A stretch of 64,000 nucleotides of DNA from Daphnia pulex (lineage: Eukaryota > Arthropoda > Branchiopoda > Diplostraca > Daphniidae). The stretch is taken from positions 5,270,001-5,334,000 of the forward strand of contig NC_060024.1 of the NCBI RefSeq assembly GCF_021134715.1, given 5' to 3'. Both the position numbers and the translations under genes were made by a program. Shown one piece after another: positions 52,026 through 62,529 of this stretch. Every line of letters begins with the position of its first letter. The first letter of the stretch is position 1. The notes beneath the pieces were generated by a model. The model was not told the DNA's origin, ran no database searches, and was given only the letters and a program-made list of their open reading frames with translations.

Positions 52026-53692
52026 CTATTGGCTGAGGCTGGTAAATAGTTGTCGATATTTTGTTATTGGTCGAAATCTTTTTCCATGCCATTTTCTTCT
52101 TTCTTTCGTTGTTTGACACGTGAATTTATGCTTGTTTTTCCTGAAATTAAACCCCTTCCACTGCTCTATTAGTCTGCAGCTTAGAGCAAATTCTGTAAGC
52201 TCTTTTTGATGCTTTATTTGTTTCAGCCTGAAATAACACAGTGCTAGGCAGGCAAATGCGACTATGGGTACGATAACTGTGGCTGAAATCAAGCTTGTTT
52301 TCAAAGAGGTGGTCCAGTCACTTAGGCTCCAAAATCGAGACTCAGCGTGTTTGTTCAGTGTGAGCTCTGAAATTGAGTCGCCCCCTTCTTCATGTATTCT
52401 TGTTATGAGCTCGTTCAATACATTTTGCTGCTCAAATTCACTTGTTTCGTAGGCATTATGTTGAAGAAACTGATATTCCAACTCGTTATCGTCAATATTT
52501 GGAAACTTTTCTTGTAAATTTATCGTCGCCAGATGGTAAGTTGGGTGCACAAGTGTAAAGTTTTCTGTTGTTTCATTCCATGAATATGACTGACCATTAA
52601 GATTTATTATTTGATCTTTCCAAAAACATTCTTGAAATGGATGGAGAGAAAAGCCGTCCCGGCCGATAGTATAAGAGTCGAATCGAGGCTCATAACCGCA
52701 CTTTTTTTTCTCTCCTCCAACTGTAACGTTCATTTCTTTACACTGCTGCACAATCAGATGCACTCCATTGGGCTTCAATCGACTGCATCGAGGTAAGTTG
52801 TTAGCTATAGCCGCTTGTATCCCATTATTTTCTGCTAGCAATTGTGTAGTGTATTTCCTGTGTTGTAGATTTCCGCAGTAGATTTCTTTTATTTCACTGA
52901 GTAAGGCATTTTCTCTTTCAATATTTTTATCCTCTATATATTGATGATGCTGGGCCAATAGTGGGCCGATTTCTTCTCTTGAGCCAATCATTTGGCTTCT
53001 GTCTGGCTCAAACATCCATTGCTGGTTTGTCTTTGAGTCAGAGCAGTTGACTACTTCTACCCTAAGGTCTTTATAAGCTTCTAGGCAGTGCATTCCGTTT
53101 GTTATTTGCTTTGTTTTGGGGTTCCAAACCAGTGGGATGGGCCATGGTTTGTAGTATGGGTATCTTTCCATTATACATTGCTTGCTGGTATGTTGTAATT
53201 CAGCCTCAATGAATCCCATGCAAGAAGATGGATATTTAAATGATAGTATGACCATCGTTTGAGAAAGTTTGTACCATTGCTCTTCAACCGGCTGGCACTG
53301 AACTAGTTTGAGCGTCTTATAGCTCAAATACATTCCGTGTTGACGATTGAACAAGAGCATAGCTTGTTGGTCAGCTATTTGGGTAGCTCGATGTATGCAT
53401 TTATCAGATTTGATAGTTTGAAAAACGTGTGATTGCAAAAATCATACGGTCTTTCTTCATATTGAAATTCTAGTTGATTTAGTTGGTCTATCATTTTGAA
53501 TGATCCGTCCTCTTGTTTCGTTTTTACTCCAGTAGCACTGATCACTTTCTTTAATTTGCATTTTTCGTCTTTCTGTAGGATTGGGTCCTCCCACGTGATG
53601 GTTACGTCGCGTGTTATCACTGTTGTCACTTCTGTTTTGTTCGTTAACACACCAAATGGGGACATCACTAACAACGGCCCGCGTATTTCCAA
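52026..53692 (-). pseudogene. third env-like glycoprotein gene, minus strand, 5'-truncated
   Basis: Frames 53692-53375 and 53438-52026 belong to one protein interrupted by a frame change near 53400. Shared family blocks are SPFGVLTNKTEV, QHHQYIED, EIYCGNLQHRKYTTQLLAE, CGYEPRFDSYTI and PFQECFW. Near the C-terminus a membrane anchor (LISATVIVPIVAFACLALC) is followed by a basic cytoplasmic tail of about 75 residues, much longer than that of the Gypsy-2 protein. Several N-x-S/T sites are present. The 5' end is lost at about 53690, where plus-strand protease sequence starts. It is closer to the Gypsy-1 env than to that of Gypsy-2, but points the other way. Confidence 0.7.
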
Positions 53693-54340
53693 TTTTGTGG
53701 GAAACGAGCCTTACTCTACAGACCAAAGATAAGACGACAGCGACCGTAGCATACGTCGTACGGGATGAGGAGATAGGAGCAGCCATCATCATGGGGATGG
53801 ATTCGATCATCGCACTTCAAGGTACCATTATAATAGACGGGGATGAACACACGAATCCCCTTTTTCCAGTGCCAGGCGACGAAAGAGAACTCTACCCAAA
53901 ACCGGTGTGGGCCACCGGGCTCGAAGTCTCCCTTGCATCACCGACGTACGCATCCAAATGCGAAACATCGATCATACCGTACGAAGGGCCGGACCGCTAT
54001 TTCGACTACGTAACTAAAACAAGTTTCCCATCACAGGAAAAATAATCATCTCCCTCAACGGCAACCCACATTTTTGCGTATTGATCTCAAGAATAACTAC
54101 ACCAATAATTTTAGGCCTGGATTATATACGATGCGTAGATTTCAAATTAAAATTCCCGGAAATGTGCATCTCCTGGCCACGGACACTCGTAGTCCGTCCT
54201 TACCGCCCGCCCACAAGAGCACTAGCCGGCCCAACATGCCGACAAGCGGGCCACCTGCGCTCGCAGTGCACGGGCCGGCCGTGCCCGGCAAAAAGAAGCC
54301 AAGGGGCAAAGATAATTGCCGCAGGGCCCGAACAATAATG
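53690..54340 (+). pseudogene. Gypsy-type protease fragments, possibly two copies, with a zinc-knuckle-like end
   Basis: The first frame (to 54045) reads TATVAYVVRDEEIGAAIIMGMDSI; the IIMGMD resembles the ILG.D motif of retropepsins. In another frame from about 54030, KIIISLNGNPHFCVLISRI and TPIILGLDYIRCVDF again carry an ILGLD motif. The same frame then ends with CRQAGHLRSQC, like part of a CCHC knuckle. Two ILG.D motifs within 350 bp suggest a duplicated or rearranged protease; no catalytic DTG/DSG was found. RT and integrase are absent. Confidence 0.45.
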
Positions 54341-54635
54341 TTTGTTTATCATCTCTCCCATATTATTCCCCTTCGCCCCCTTAACACTTATTTTCTCGCA
54401 ACTTAATGCAGTTCCTCTGATGTTTTTTTTTTATTTTATTTTTAACTTAAGCGCAGGTTTGATAGTAAAAATTTACTTTTTCCTAAAACTAATTCAGTTC
54501 TAGTGCCATTCACCAACTCATTTGCTTGTTTGGCTGTTTACCTATCCAACATCCCCCAGTTTTACATTATCTTCGTGTACGGTATTAAATGTAGTAAATG
54601 CCGACTCCGAGAGTCGTCTCTAAAGGAGACGGCTC

Positions 54636-55013
54636 TGTAATGCCCCGGCGGCAGCCCCTCCCCCTTCAAGATGGCCGCCGCCAGGGACGTCACGCTATGA
54701 CGTCACGACCGGCGTCACCCCCGACGTCACGACATCAGACAACGCGGACTCAGCAACTCCCGAGTCAGCACTCGTCCAGGCCGGACTGGCCCTCACTCAC
54801 GCTCGGACCAGCCGGCGTTACAACCCAGACCGACCAGGAAGACAGCTCGGACCGACCGAAAGACAAGCTGACACGGCGACCCTGCTGAATATAAGCCACT
54901 GCTTCTCCCCCTTATCTCTCTCTCTGCTGTATTTCCTCTTGACGTCTGTCAATACACAAGTTACTCTTCACCACACCGCGTTGTCTTCTTCCCCCTGTAA
55001 ACACAGCCTTACA
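54636..55013 (+). repeat. probable solo or 5' LTR, 378 bp
   Basis: The block starts TGTAATGCC and ends GCCTTACA, giving TG...CA ends and a 5-bp inverted repeat. It contains a TATAAG box (about 54888) in plus orientation followed by a pyrimidine-rich stretch. A short hairpin (GAGTCGTCTC/GAGACGGCTC) lies immediately upstream. There is no second copy in the window and no target duplication, so the LTR call rests on structure alone. Confidence 0.5.
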
Positions 55014-55103
55014 GATCCTTGTTCACCCACTCCAACATTCACCTTTGTACCCTGTGCTATATTCGATTGTGTGTTCTCTTAAAAGTTCAAGTTCTCTTTT
55101 AAA

Positions 55104-55914
55104 ATGGAATCCCCACGAAGTGAAAGTTCTAACGAAAGTGATGACCGAAGGGTCGAGTTCAAAGACGGGCGGGTAGTATACCTCCCGAACAATATGCCCG
55201 ATGAAAGGGTTAGGGAATTGCGTAGCAGTCAGCAGGACCTAGAATTTTATCACCGCTACAACGCGGGAGACATTGCCTAGGTCCAGGTGAGGACCACTGG
55301 GAGGCTCTAGGCCGCCGAAGTGAAAACTCAAAAAGATTAATTACAGCAGTGTACATGAGCAGGCTCTCGGCGGCCGTCACAAACGACGATTGGGACAAAG
55401 TGAGGGAAAATATGAGGGCAATACTTGATGTGGATCCGGCCATGAGACGTTCACCACTGAACTGGAACGTACAGGATCAGGAGCAACATCACTTCCACTA
55501 CGAGCCCGTTGGCGCGCTAGATAGGGAAGTAGAACGAGAAGATACGAAGACTACGGAGTCCCGTTCGTGAGACGACGGGAAGAACGCATTCAAGATTTCA
55601 ACGACGAACAAAGAGAAGAGAATGATGGCCACGTATCCCCGTTCGTGAGATGGAGACAAGAACAAGTTCAAGGTATCAACAATGGAGACGCATGGGGAGA
55701 CGAACCAGATGCGTGGGCCATAGCATCACCCAGAAGAAGCCCAGTAGACCCACGCCCAGAAGAGTGGGGAATGTATTGGGACCCACCGACAGCGCCCCAG
55801 CTAATCGAAGATATTCCTAATTGGATTCAACAAGGAAAAGTAGGCATTTGCAATCGGAGCGGGTTGCCTGCGGAGGACTGGGAGCGAGAAGAGGAAGGAA
55901 GTCCCGAAAATTAA
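55104..55914 (+). pseudogene. frameshifted relative of the 190-aa unknown ORF
   Basis: The frame from ATG 55104 reads 58 codons with DGRVVYLP at residues 21-28 and FYHRY at 48-52, then stops at 55280. The next phase continues with RLSAAVTNDDWD and ILDVDP. These match the DGRVVELP, FYSTY, DWDF and ILDIDP blocks of the ORF at 47450, in the same order and similar spacing. A second shift at about 55565 leads to a tryptophan- and proline-rich tail (PEEWGMYWDPPTAP) that has no counterpart there. The ORF follows the LTR-like block by 90 bp. Function unknown. Confidence 0.55.
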
Positions 55915-58394
55915 AAAAAAATTTGTTCTGCTTTTCAGCCATAATGTCTTTGTTTTCTTTTTTTGTTTTTTTTTGCCAATGTAGGCCTGTGTAGTGCTTT
56001 TACGTGCTTATTACGCATTTATATTCTCTGATATGCTTATCCCAGAAAAATATACTTAACCTTAATGAATCAAATATGAAAAATAAATAAATAAAAAAAT
56101 AAAAAAATAAATAGTTCAGTAAATATGCGAAAGAAAGAAAGAATGAGCAGTAGGAAATACAGGGAAGGGTGAGAAAGAAAAAGAAAATTAAAGAACATAA
56201 CAAAGAATGAAAAAAAAAGAGTAGAAAGGAGCGAGAGAAAGACCGAGAAGGGGAATACTGCATATCGGTAGACTAAAAGGGAGAATAAGAGGGAGAATAA
56301 GAGAGAGCATACTATGGGAGAATAAGAGGGAGAATAAGAGAAAGTATGCTATGGGACATCGAAAATACTATTTTTGTAAGCCTAAGGACTAAGATTTCGG
56401 CCCGGGAGAAGCACTTTTAAAATATTTCCGTTATGATGAAATGAAATACTTTTAATTTCTAAAAATATTCTTTTAACTTCAAAGTTGAAAAAATTCAATA
56501 AACTTGAGTTAAGTTTGATAAACTTTTTGAAACGAGTTTCAAGTTTGCTTGATCCTAAAATTTTTATTGCAAAATTTGTAGGAGAAAGCAAGTAATTCTG
56601 GCTTCAAAAAAGTTTACTAAACACTAAAAAAACAAGTCACTCAACTTTAAATGGACACAGTCTAAACATTTTAAGTATCGACACAATTAAACAGTGAAAT
56701 GTGTATGTAGTGTCGTGGACGAAAGCTCAACACGAAATGTGAAACACAACTGAAAATCGTAGAACTTTTAGGAACTGCAAGAAAGGGGCGTTTCAATTTA
56801 GCAGAAACGGAGAAAATGTAAAATAGTCGAGTTGCTATTGGTAGGAGATTTATCGTGGATGCTTTGTGGGCGGGGAATGGTAACGGTTCTATGCCTGGCC
56901 TCCTGAAAAGTGTTTAATATATGGCCAATATACTGGTGTACCCGAACAAAAGAAAGAAAAAAAACAGATGCTGGAAGCATGGCGCACATAAAGAAAATAT
57001 AATGAAATGCTTCAAGCTGTTTGTGACGTAGTGGTAGGACTATAGATTGTCTGCACCGCTAATTGCGTTTTTGTTTGCTAATGAAGTAAGATATTTGACA
57101 AATGTTATTGCACGTTATGATGGTAGCCCTATTTTGAATTTAAATGGATGATTAAAATCGCTACGTGAATTCTTGTTGAGGTGCGAGTCACGCGATATTC
57201 CATTATGTATATATGATCTTTGATAGGACTATATAGTCTTAAAGTTTATACATTTTATACCAAGACACTTCGCGAATATTTAAGCAAATATCAAACTTGG
57301 TAGGCCCTACAAAACAAATATAAGATATTTGAGTTTTTTTCACAAACATTCAATTAATTTGTTTGACGAAAAAATACGACACGAAAAAGAAATAGTGAAG
57401 AACTATTATTGCCAAGTCTATTGTAATATATTCACGCTCAAATTGTATTAAAGATCTGGGAGGTTTCCTATACTAATAGACCTGTATGTTCGGCCATATC
57501 CTGTTATTTTTATCACATATATGGCCAAATATATATATAGGCCTACATGCTATTCGTGTCTGCTGATGCCAATATTATAATTAAAATATTCAAAATAAAT
57601 ATATTTTCAACTATATTTAGTTGAATTAATATTTCCGATGTATAATTTTGGGACATTGTTGAGGGGTGGGTGGGTAAATGTACTGGTTGGTACTGGTGAT
57701 GGTGCTAGCTATAGTCTATATAGATATATAGGCTATAGTAGATATCTTATCGGTGATGGCCGCCTTTTTTCGAATTTTTCCGATTTGTTACGTATATATT
57801 TGTTACGTCGAACTATTTTTTCAAATATGAAAACAATGGGCGAAAATGAAACTGTTGGTGCACAGGTGCTCGTCGCTATCGTGTTTTTATGTGTCGCTAG
57901 GGCTTTTCTTCTTTTTATAAAGGTGGTTCTTCTCTCATGAGATCTCACAAGAGACTGTAAAAGAGCTTTCCAGCACGTCAATAATAATGAAAATAAAAAG
58001 GCAAGTGTACAAATCCATTCAATCCAGCCTTTTGGCCTATTGTTTTAGGTTGGCGATATTTCCGAGAAGTTAAAGGAGTGTGCGCGAGTGTTTTCTCTCC
58101 TGAGGTTTTACCTCTTGGGACAGCAGCAAAAAGATCTTTTTAAAAACTCTACATGAATTAAATTCCCATGAGTGCAGAACTCCCTGCTGCGGAGAATACC
58201 CGCCCTTGGACCTTTACACTAAACAACCTTGTTGTGCCACTTTCTGTATACTTTAGTGTATCCAGGGGAAAACGAACTGAGGAAACCATACTCTTGCATG
58301 GGCTAGGTGTTGGAATAAGCGAGAGGAAGAAAAATGCAAAGCGTTTTCTAGAGCAAAGCTTAAATCATTTCATTCATTGAAAAACGTTAATTAT
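55915..58394. other. AT-rich stretch without a supported gene; local tandem repeats
   Basis: Contains A/T homopolymers, an AAATAAATAA-type run near 56080-56115, and two units of about 42 bp built from GGGAGAATAAGAG (about 56269-56354). The ORFs at 57638-57940 and 58168-58380 have no recognisable domains and weak start contexts. No RNA gene was noticed. Confidence 0.35.
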
Positions 58395-58779
58395 ACCCTT
58401 ACGGAAAAATCTCATTAAAACTCATAAAGAAATACATGAGAATAAACTTAATACTCATTCATTTTGTCGTGATATTTTGGTGAGATTAACAGCAAAATAT
58501 CATTTATTTGATGACTTTTGATGAGAATTTGGGACATTTTCAAGTTTAAAATCAGCCGTTAATCATTAATTTCATGTGAACAAAGTGAGAATTATGTTAT
58601 TTCTCATCTAAATATAAATTATTAGTCACGTAAATATAATGATTTCTGACTGAGGGTTCACTGTAATCTCGCTTAATTTCTCTTTTTCCCCAAAAATGTT
58701 AATGATTTTCTCACTAAAATTTGAATGAGAATTTGAGCGCTTTTAAATGAGATTTTAATTATATAAATTGAAAAAAGAA

Positions 58780-58851
58780 TTGCCCTGACCAGGAATCGAA
58801 CCTCGACTTCCAGGGTGGCTTGCCAATCTGCTAACCACTACACCACTAATT
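58780..58851 (-). other. tRNA-like sequence with pol III boxes, not a functional tRNA
   Basis: The minus strand has an A-box-like GTGGTGTAGTGGTTAGCA and a B box GGTTCGATTCC at the right distance, followed by TTTTTT, a pol III terminator. The 3' acceptor half (CAGGGCAA) has no complementary 5' half, and the T stem is imperfect, so it would not fold as a tRNA. It looks like the head of a tRNA-derived SINE or a captured tRNA relic carried within the larger element. Confidence 0.6.
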
Positions 58852-59699
58852 GATGTTATGGTTGAAGCTTTTTAACGGAGAAATTAATAAATTGGTTAGT
58901 TTAGTGATATAACAACAGGGTTATGGGACTTAGAATAATTTACACAAAAAACACATACCAGAGTCAAATAGAAATTGCACTCAAATTTACTTAGCGCGTG
59001 AAAAAACTTAGTAAAAATTTCTATGATGCGTTTTGACATACCATATTATCAATTGGTTAGTTTAGTTAGATAAAAGCCAGATTTCGGGACTTAGAATAAT
59101 TCACACACAAAAAAACACACCAGAGTAAAATAGAACTTTCACTCAAATTTACTTAGCGCGTTAAAAAAAATAGTTATCCCAGCCTATCTTGTGATTATAA
59201 AAACATCGCGTAATTTTTGTGAGAATTAGATAGCTACCATATATTTACGAAAGGTATAAAATAAAAAATGTAAAAGTTCAAAAAGAATTTAAAGTCAGAA
59301 TATTTCATTCCAGGTAGGCCTATATATTTATTTGCTGATTTTAACTGATATTTTTAGGATTGTATTATTAAAAGAATACAAGAAAATATTTTGATGTCAT
59401 ATATGTAGAAATTTTCCCTTGATTTTTCACACATCATTACAAAACATAAGAAAATATTGACGATTAAATAGTTATAATTTCACATCTGATCTGTTGAATT
59501 GTAGCTGATTATTACTGACTTTTTGTTATGAATTTGAAGATTTTAAAGCCCAAAATTGGGTAAAAATAATACAAAAAAATCTTTTGATTCCTTAGTGGGA
59601 ACTGATTTTCACATGATTTTAATGAAAAATCTCACTATAAAGCATTAGAGAAATGATTGATAAAAAGCTCTTAATAAATGATAATATGCAAAATAATTA

Positions 59700-60420
59700 T
59701 AATTAAATATCATGATCTCACACCTAAATCAACCTGATTTCTGATAGACATTTAATAATAAATTTCGTTATTTTTAAGCCAAAAAACTGTATAAAAGAAA
59801 ACCAAAAAAATCTTATAATGTCATAGGTAAAATTGATTTTCACATGATTTTATACAAGTATCTCAACACAAAACATCAATAGAAATTAATGATTGATAAC
59901 TCAGAATATATGATAAAATATTGATTTATTATAAGAATATATCATGATATTCCCGCTTAATAATCACTGTTTTTTTGCAGATTTTTCATGCGAAAAAACT
60001 GTGGAAAAATCATGAGATTTTATTGATTTTCACATGAATTTATACAAGTATCTCATTACAAAATACCAATAGAAATTAATGATTAAAAACTCAGAATTTA
60101 TGACAAATTACTTATTGATTTTAAGAAAATATCATGATATTCCTGCTTAATAATCACTGATTTTTTGCAGATCTTTTATGCGAAAAAACTGCGGGAAAAT
60201 CATGACATTTTATTGATTTCCACATGATTTTATACAAGTATCTCATTACAAAATACCAATAGAAATTAATGATTAAAAACTGAGAATACATGATATATTA
60301 CTGATTTATTTCAAGAAAATATCATGATATTTATGGTTATTTATCACCAGTTTCTTGCATATTTCTCATGCGAAAAGTCTGTGGTAAAATCATGAAATTT
60401 ATATGATTTCTTTCTGATTT
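59700..60420. repeat. tandem AT-rich repeat, unit about 190 bp, inside the TIR element
   Basis: Successive units begin ATCATGAT(A)TT at 59941, 60130 and 60321 (spacing 189 and 191 bp), with a more diverged one at about 59710. Shared blocks include TTTTTTGCAGAT, GCGAAAAAACTG and ATACAAGTATCTCA. Satellites inside a transposon of this kind can seed longer arrays. Confidence 0.75.
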
Positions 60421-60620
60421 CTTACTACGGATTGGGTTATATCTCATATAAAATGAGACAAAAATATTTTAAACACTTTTAATGATAAATATGAGGGTGA
60501 AAATTCTCATCAATTTAATGAGAAATATATGAGATCATCAAAAATTATTAAAAAATCATTGATGTCATTAATAAACATATGATTTCTCATATAGTTTGAT
60601 GAGATTTTTCCGTAAGGGTA

Positions 60621-61257
60621 TAGCTGTACAAATCTATATCTCAAACAAAACGCACAAATTGGCTTGTTATTTTTATTGGGTTTTAGAGCGCCGTGCCGAT
60701 GTCAGCATGAGTTCGATTCTCTTACTAGCCGAAATCTCGAGCGCCAAATCTCTTGTTATTGTTATAAAAAGATTTAATTATTTTGAATATTTCCCCCCTA
60801 GGTGAACGTTTAAGTTTTCGTATTGTATTTAAGACAGGCCTAGTACTGAATTAAATCACTATTTCATCAATCGTTTAGATTGCGCAATGGTCTAAATATA
60901 TATAATATTCGCAATGCGACCGATTTGAATTTCCTGTTATTCCAGATGCTCATGTGTGACTTGTTTGCTTCCGAATCAGTGAAAACACAATTTACATTAA
61001 ATTATATAAATTTATTTTATTTGGGATATAGAAAATTGCTTGTAAGGAATCGCAAAGATAGGCATAATATTTAACACGGTGCTTCGTCCATCTGTAACAT
61101 TAACGGCAATAACCCATTTTGGCATAATATAACAAACAATAAATTTGCTGCTGCGGATGATGGTGCTTAGGTTGCTTATCGTCTCTCACGTTGACCATTC
61201 AATTTTTCACGATTGTCGGATCGGAGATTGGAGAGAGAGATCGAAGAGAGAGATTGG
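60621..61257. other. no gene seen; possible tRNA-like relic at about 60690-60735
   Basis: AT-rich sequence with a short GAGTTCGATTCTC that resembles a tRNA T-arm near 60710, without a convincing cloverleaf. GA-rich direct repeats (GAGATTGGAGA types) occur at about 61222-61262. No supported ORF. Confidence 0.3.
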
Positions 61258-62440
61258 AGATCGCTGTTCAATTTCCTCTTCTTCTTGTAAGTTTTTGGGG
61301 TGGACAACCGAACCGAGTAAGCCTATTATAAAATGCCCCAAATATTAGCTGGCGTGGTTTAACTGTTTTCGTCTTGCTTTGGGTATTATATATCGCGCTA
61401 GAATAGCATCCTATCGAGTTTCTTTTTGCTAATTGGCTGACAGAGGTTAAATTTTTCCTGCTACGCGCATCACATTGCAAGACAGTATAAGTATAAGACT
61501 TAAAAAAAAAAGGAAGGGGGGAGCATTCAAATATGTTTACCACATTAATATCTTCAATAGGCCTAATCCAAGGGTAATAATAATTTGATGAAAAAATGGC
61601 TCACGATGTAGGCTACTCACGACTGAGCGGATGATTGATAGAAATGAACGAACGGTGGGAACCAATAGGCCTATGCTGCTGGAAACTTTGTTCAAGATAA
61701 ACCTTTTTTTTTTTAATTCCAATGAAATAGCTCACATACAGATTTCTGCCACCATCACAACAAACCTAATAAAAGTCGAAAAAACAACAACAATGTAATT
61801 TGAGAATCTTGGACACGCGTGCGCGGCTGCTGGATCTGGATGGCCGCTGAACCAGTATAACTTTGTATATAAAGTATAGCCTATATATTTATTATACACG
61901 GGCAAACTACAATTCAATAGTTCTTGATGTACTTCAGCTTCTTCCACATGAAACACGTACTCCGGAAACGGCACGGGGAAACACAATCGGTGGCTTGATC
62001 CGTCAGAAAAGCGAAAAGTCGCCCGTTTCGTCACTAATTCCGTCACTGTCCTCGTCAGCACTGCCGACGGCTTCGCGAAGTTTCCAACACGGGCGGAGAT
62101 CGCTGCTCAATTTCCTCTTCTTCTTGGCCGTTTTATGAGTCAGCTGGACGACCGAGTAATGCTCCAAAAAGGCTGGAGCTTTAATTGTTTTCGTCTTACT
62201 TCGAGTATATCGCGCTGAAACAGCATCTGGTCGTGTTTCTCCTGCCAGTTGGCTGGCAGGGGTTGGTTTATGGCCTGTGGGCATCGCATTACAATTTACA
62301 GTAAGACTTTTATTTTTTTTAAAGATGTAGCCTTCAAATATGTTTATACCACGATATCTTCAAGAATCCAAGAGTATTTGGTGAAAAAAGGCTCTCGGCT
62401 GGGCGGAAGACTGGAAATGGACGAACCGAATGGTCGTTGT
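61258..62440. repeat. two diverged copies of a roughly 350-400-bp segment (partial segmental duplication)
   Basis: Sequence from 61258 to about 61660 recurs, diverged, at 62097-62440. Shared landmarks in order are TTCAATTTCCTCTTCTTCTTG, TGTTTTCGTCTT, TATATCGCGCT and CATTCAAATATGTTTA-type blocks. Each copy has lost or gained short segments. The right copy lies in a minus-strand ORF (62284-62003) rich in lysine with an acidic SADEDSDGISDE run, but the matching frame in the left copy is broken. That argues for duplicated non-coding or pseudogene sequence. Confidence 0.5.
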
Positions 62441-62529
62441 TGATGAATTGCTCGTCCAATTGCGGATTGAAATTCTGTTCCTAATAAAAGCAAAATTTCT
62501 TTTAGCTTTATGTTTGAAATTATTTTTCT

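Larger units (their letters stand above)
58395..60620. mobile_element. 2.2-kb terminal-inverted-repeat DNA element with TA target duplication
   Basis: The left end TACCCTTACGGAAAAAT is repeated in inverted orientation at the right end; the perfect part of the inverted repeat is 22 bp. A TA dinucleotide flanks each end (58393-58394 and 60621-60622), as for Tc1/mariner-type insertions. There is no transposase ORF, so it must be non-autonomous. Inside are a tRNA-like sequence (58780-58851), a tandem pair of about 158-bp units (58893-59170) and a run of about 190-bp AT-rich units (about 59700-60420). Confidence 0.75.

Noticed and set aside
53457..53810. Minus-strand 117-codon ORF as the N-terminus of the third env-like gene
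   Set aside because: It crosses the junction at about 53690 and its upstream part is antisense of the plus-strand protease fragment; no signal peptide.
57638..57940. 100-codon plus-strand ORF
   Set aside because: No domain, low-complexity start, and no splice or promoter context; probably chance in AT-rich DNA.
58780..58851. Functional tRNA gene
   Set aside because: The acceptor stem cannot form and the T stem is imperfect; only the A and B boxes and terminator are kept.
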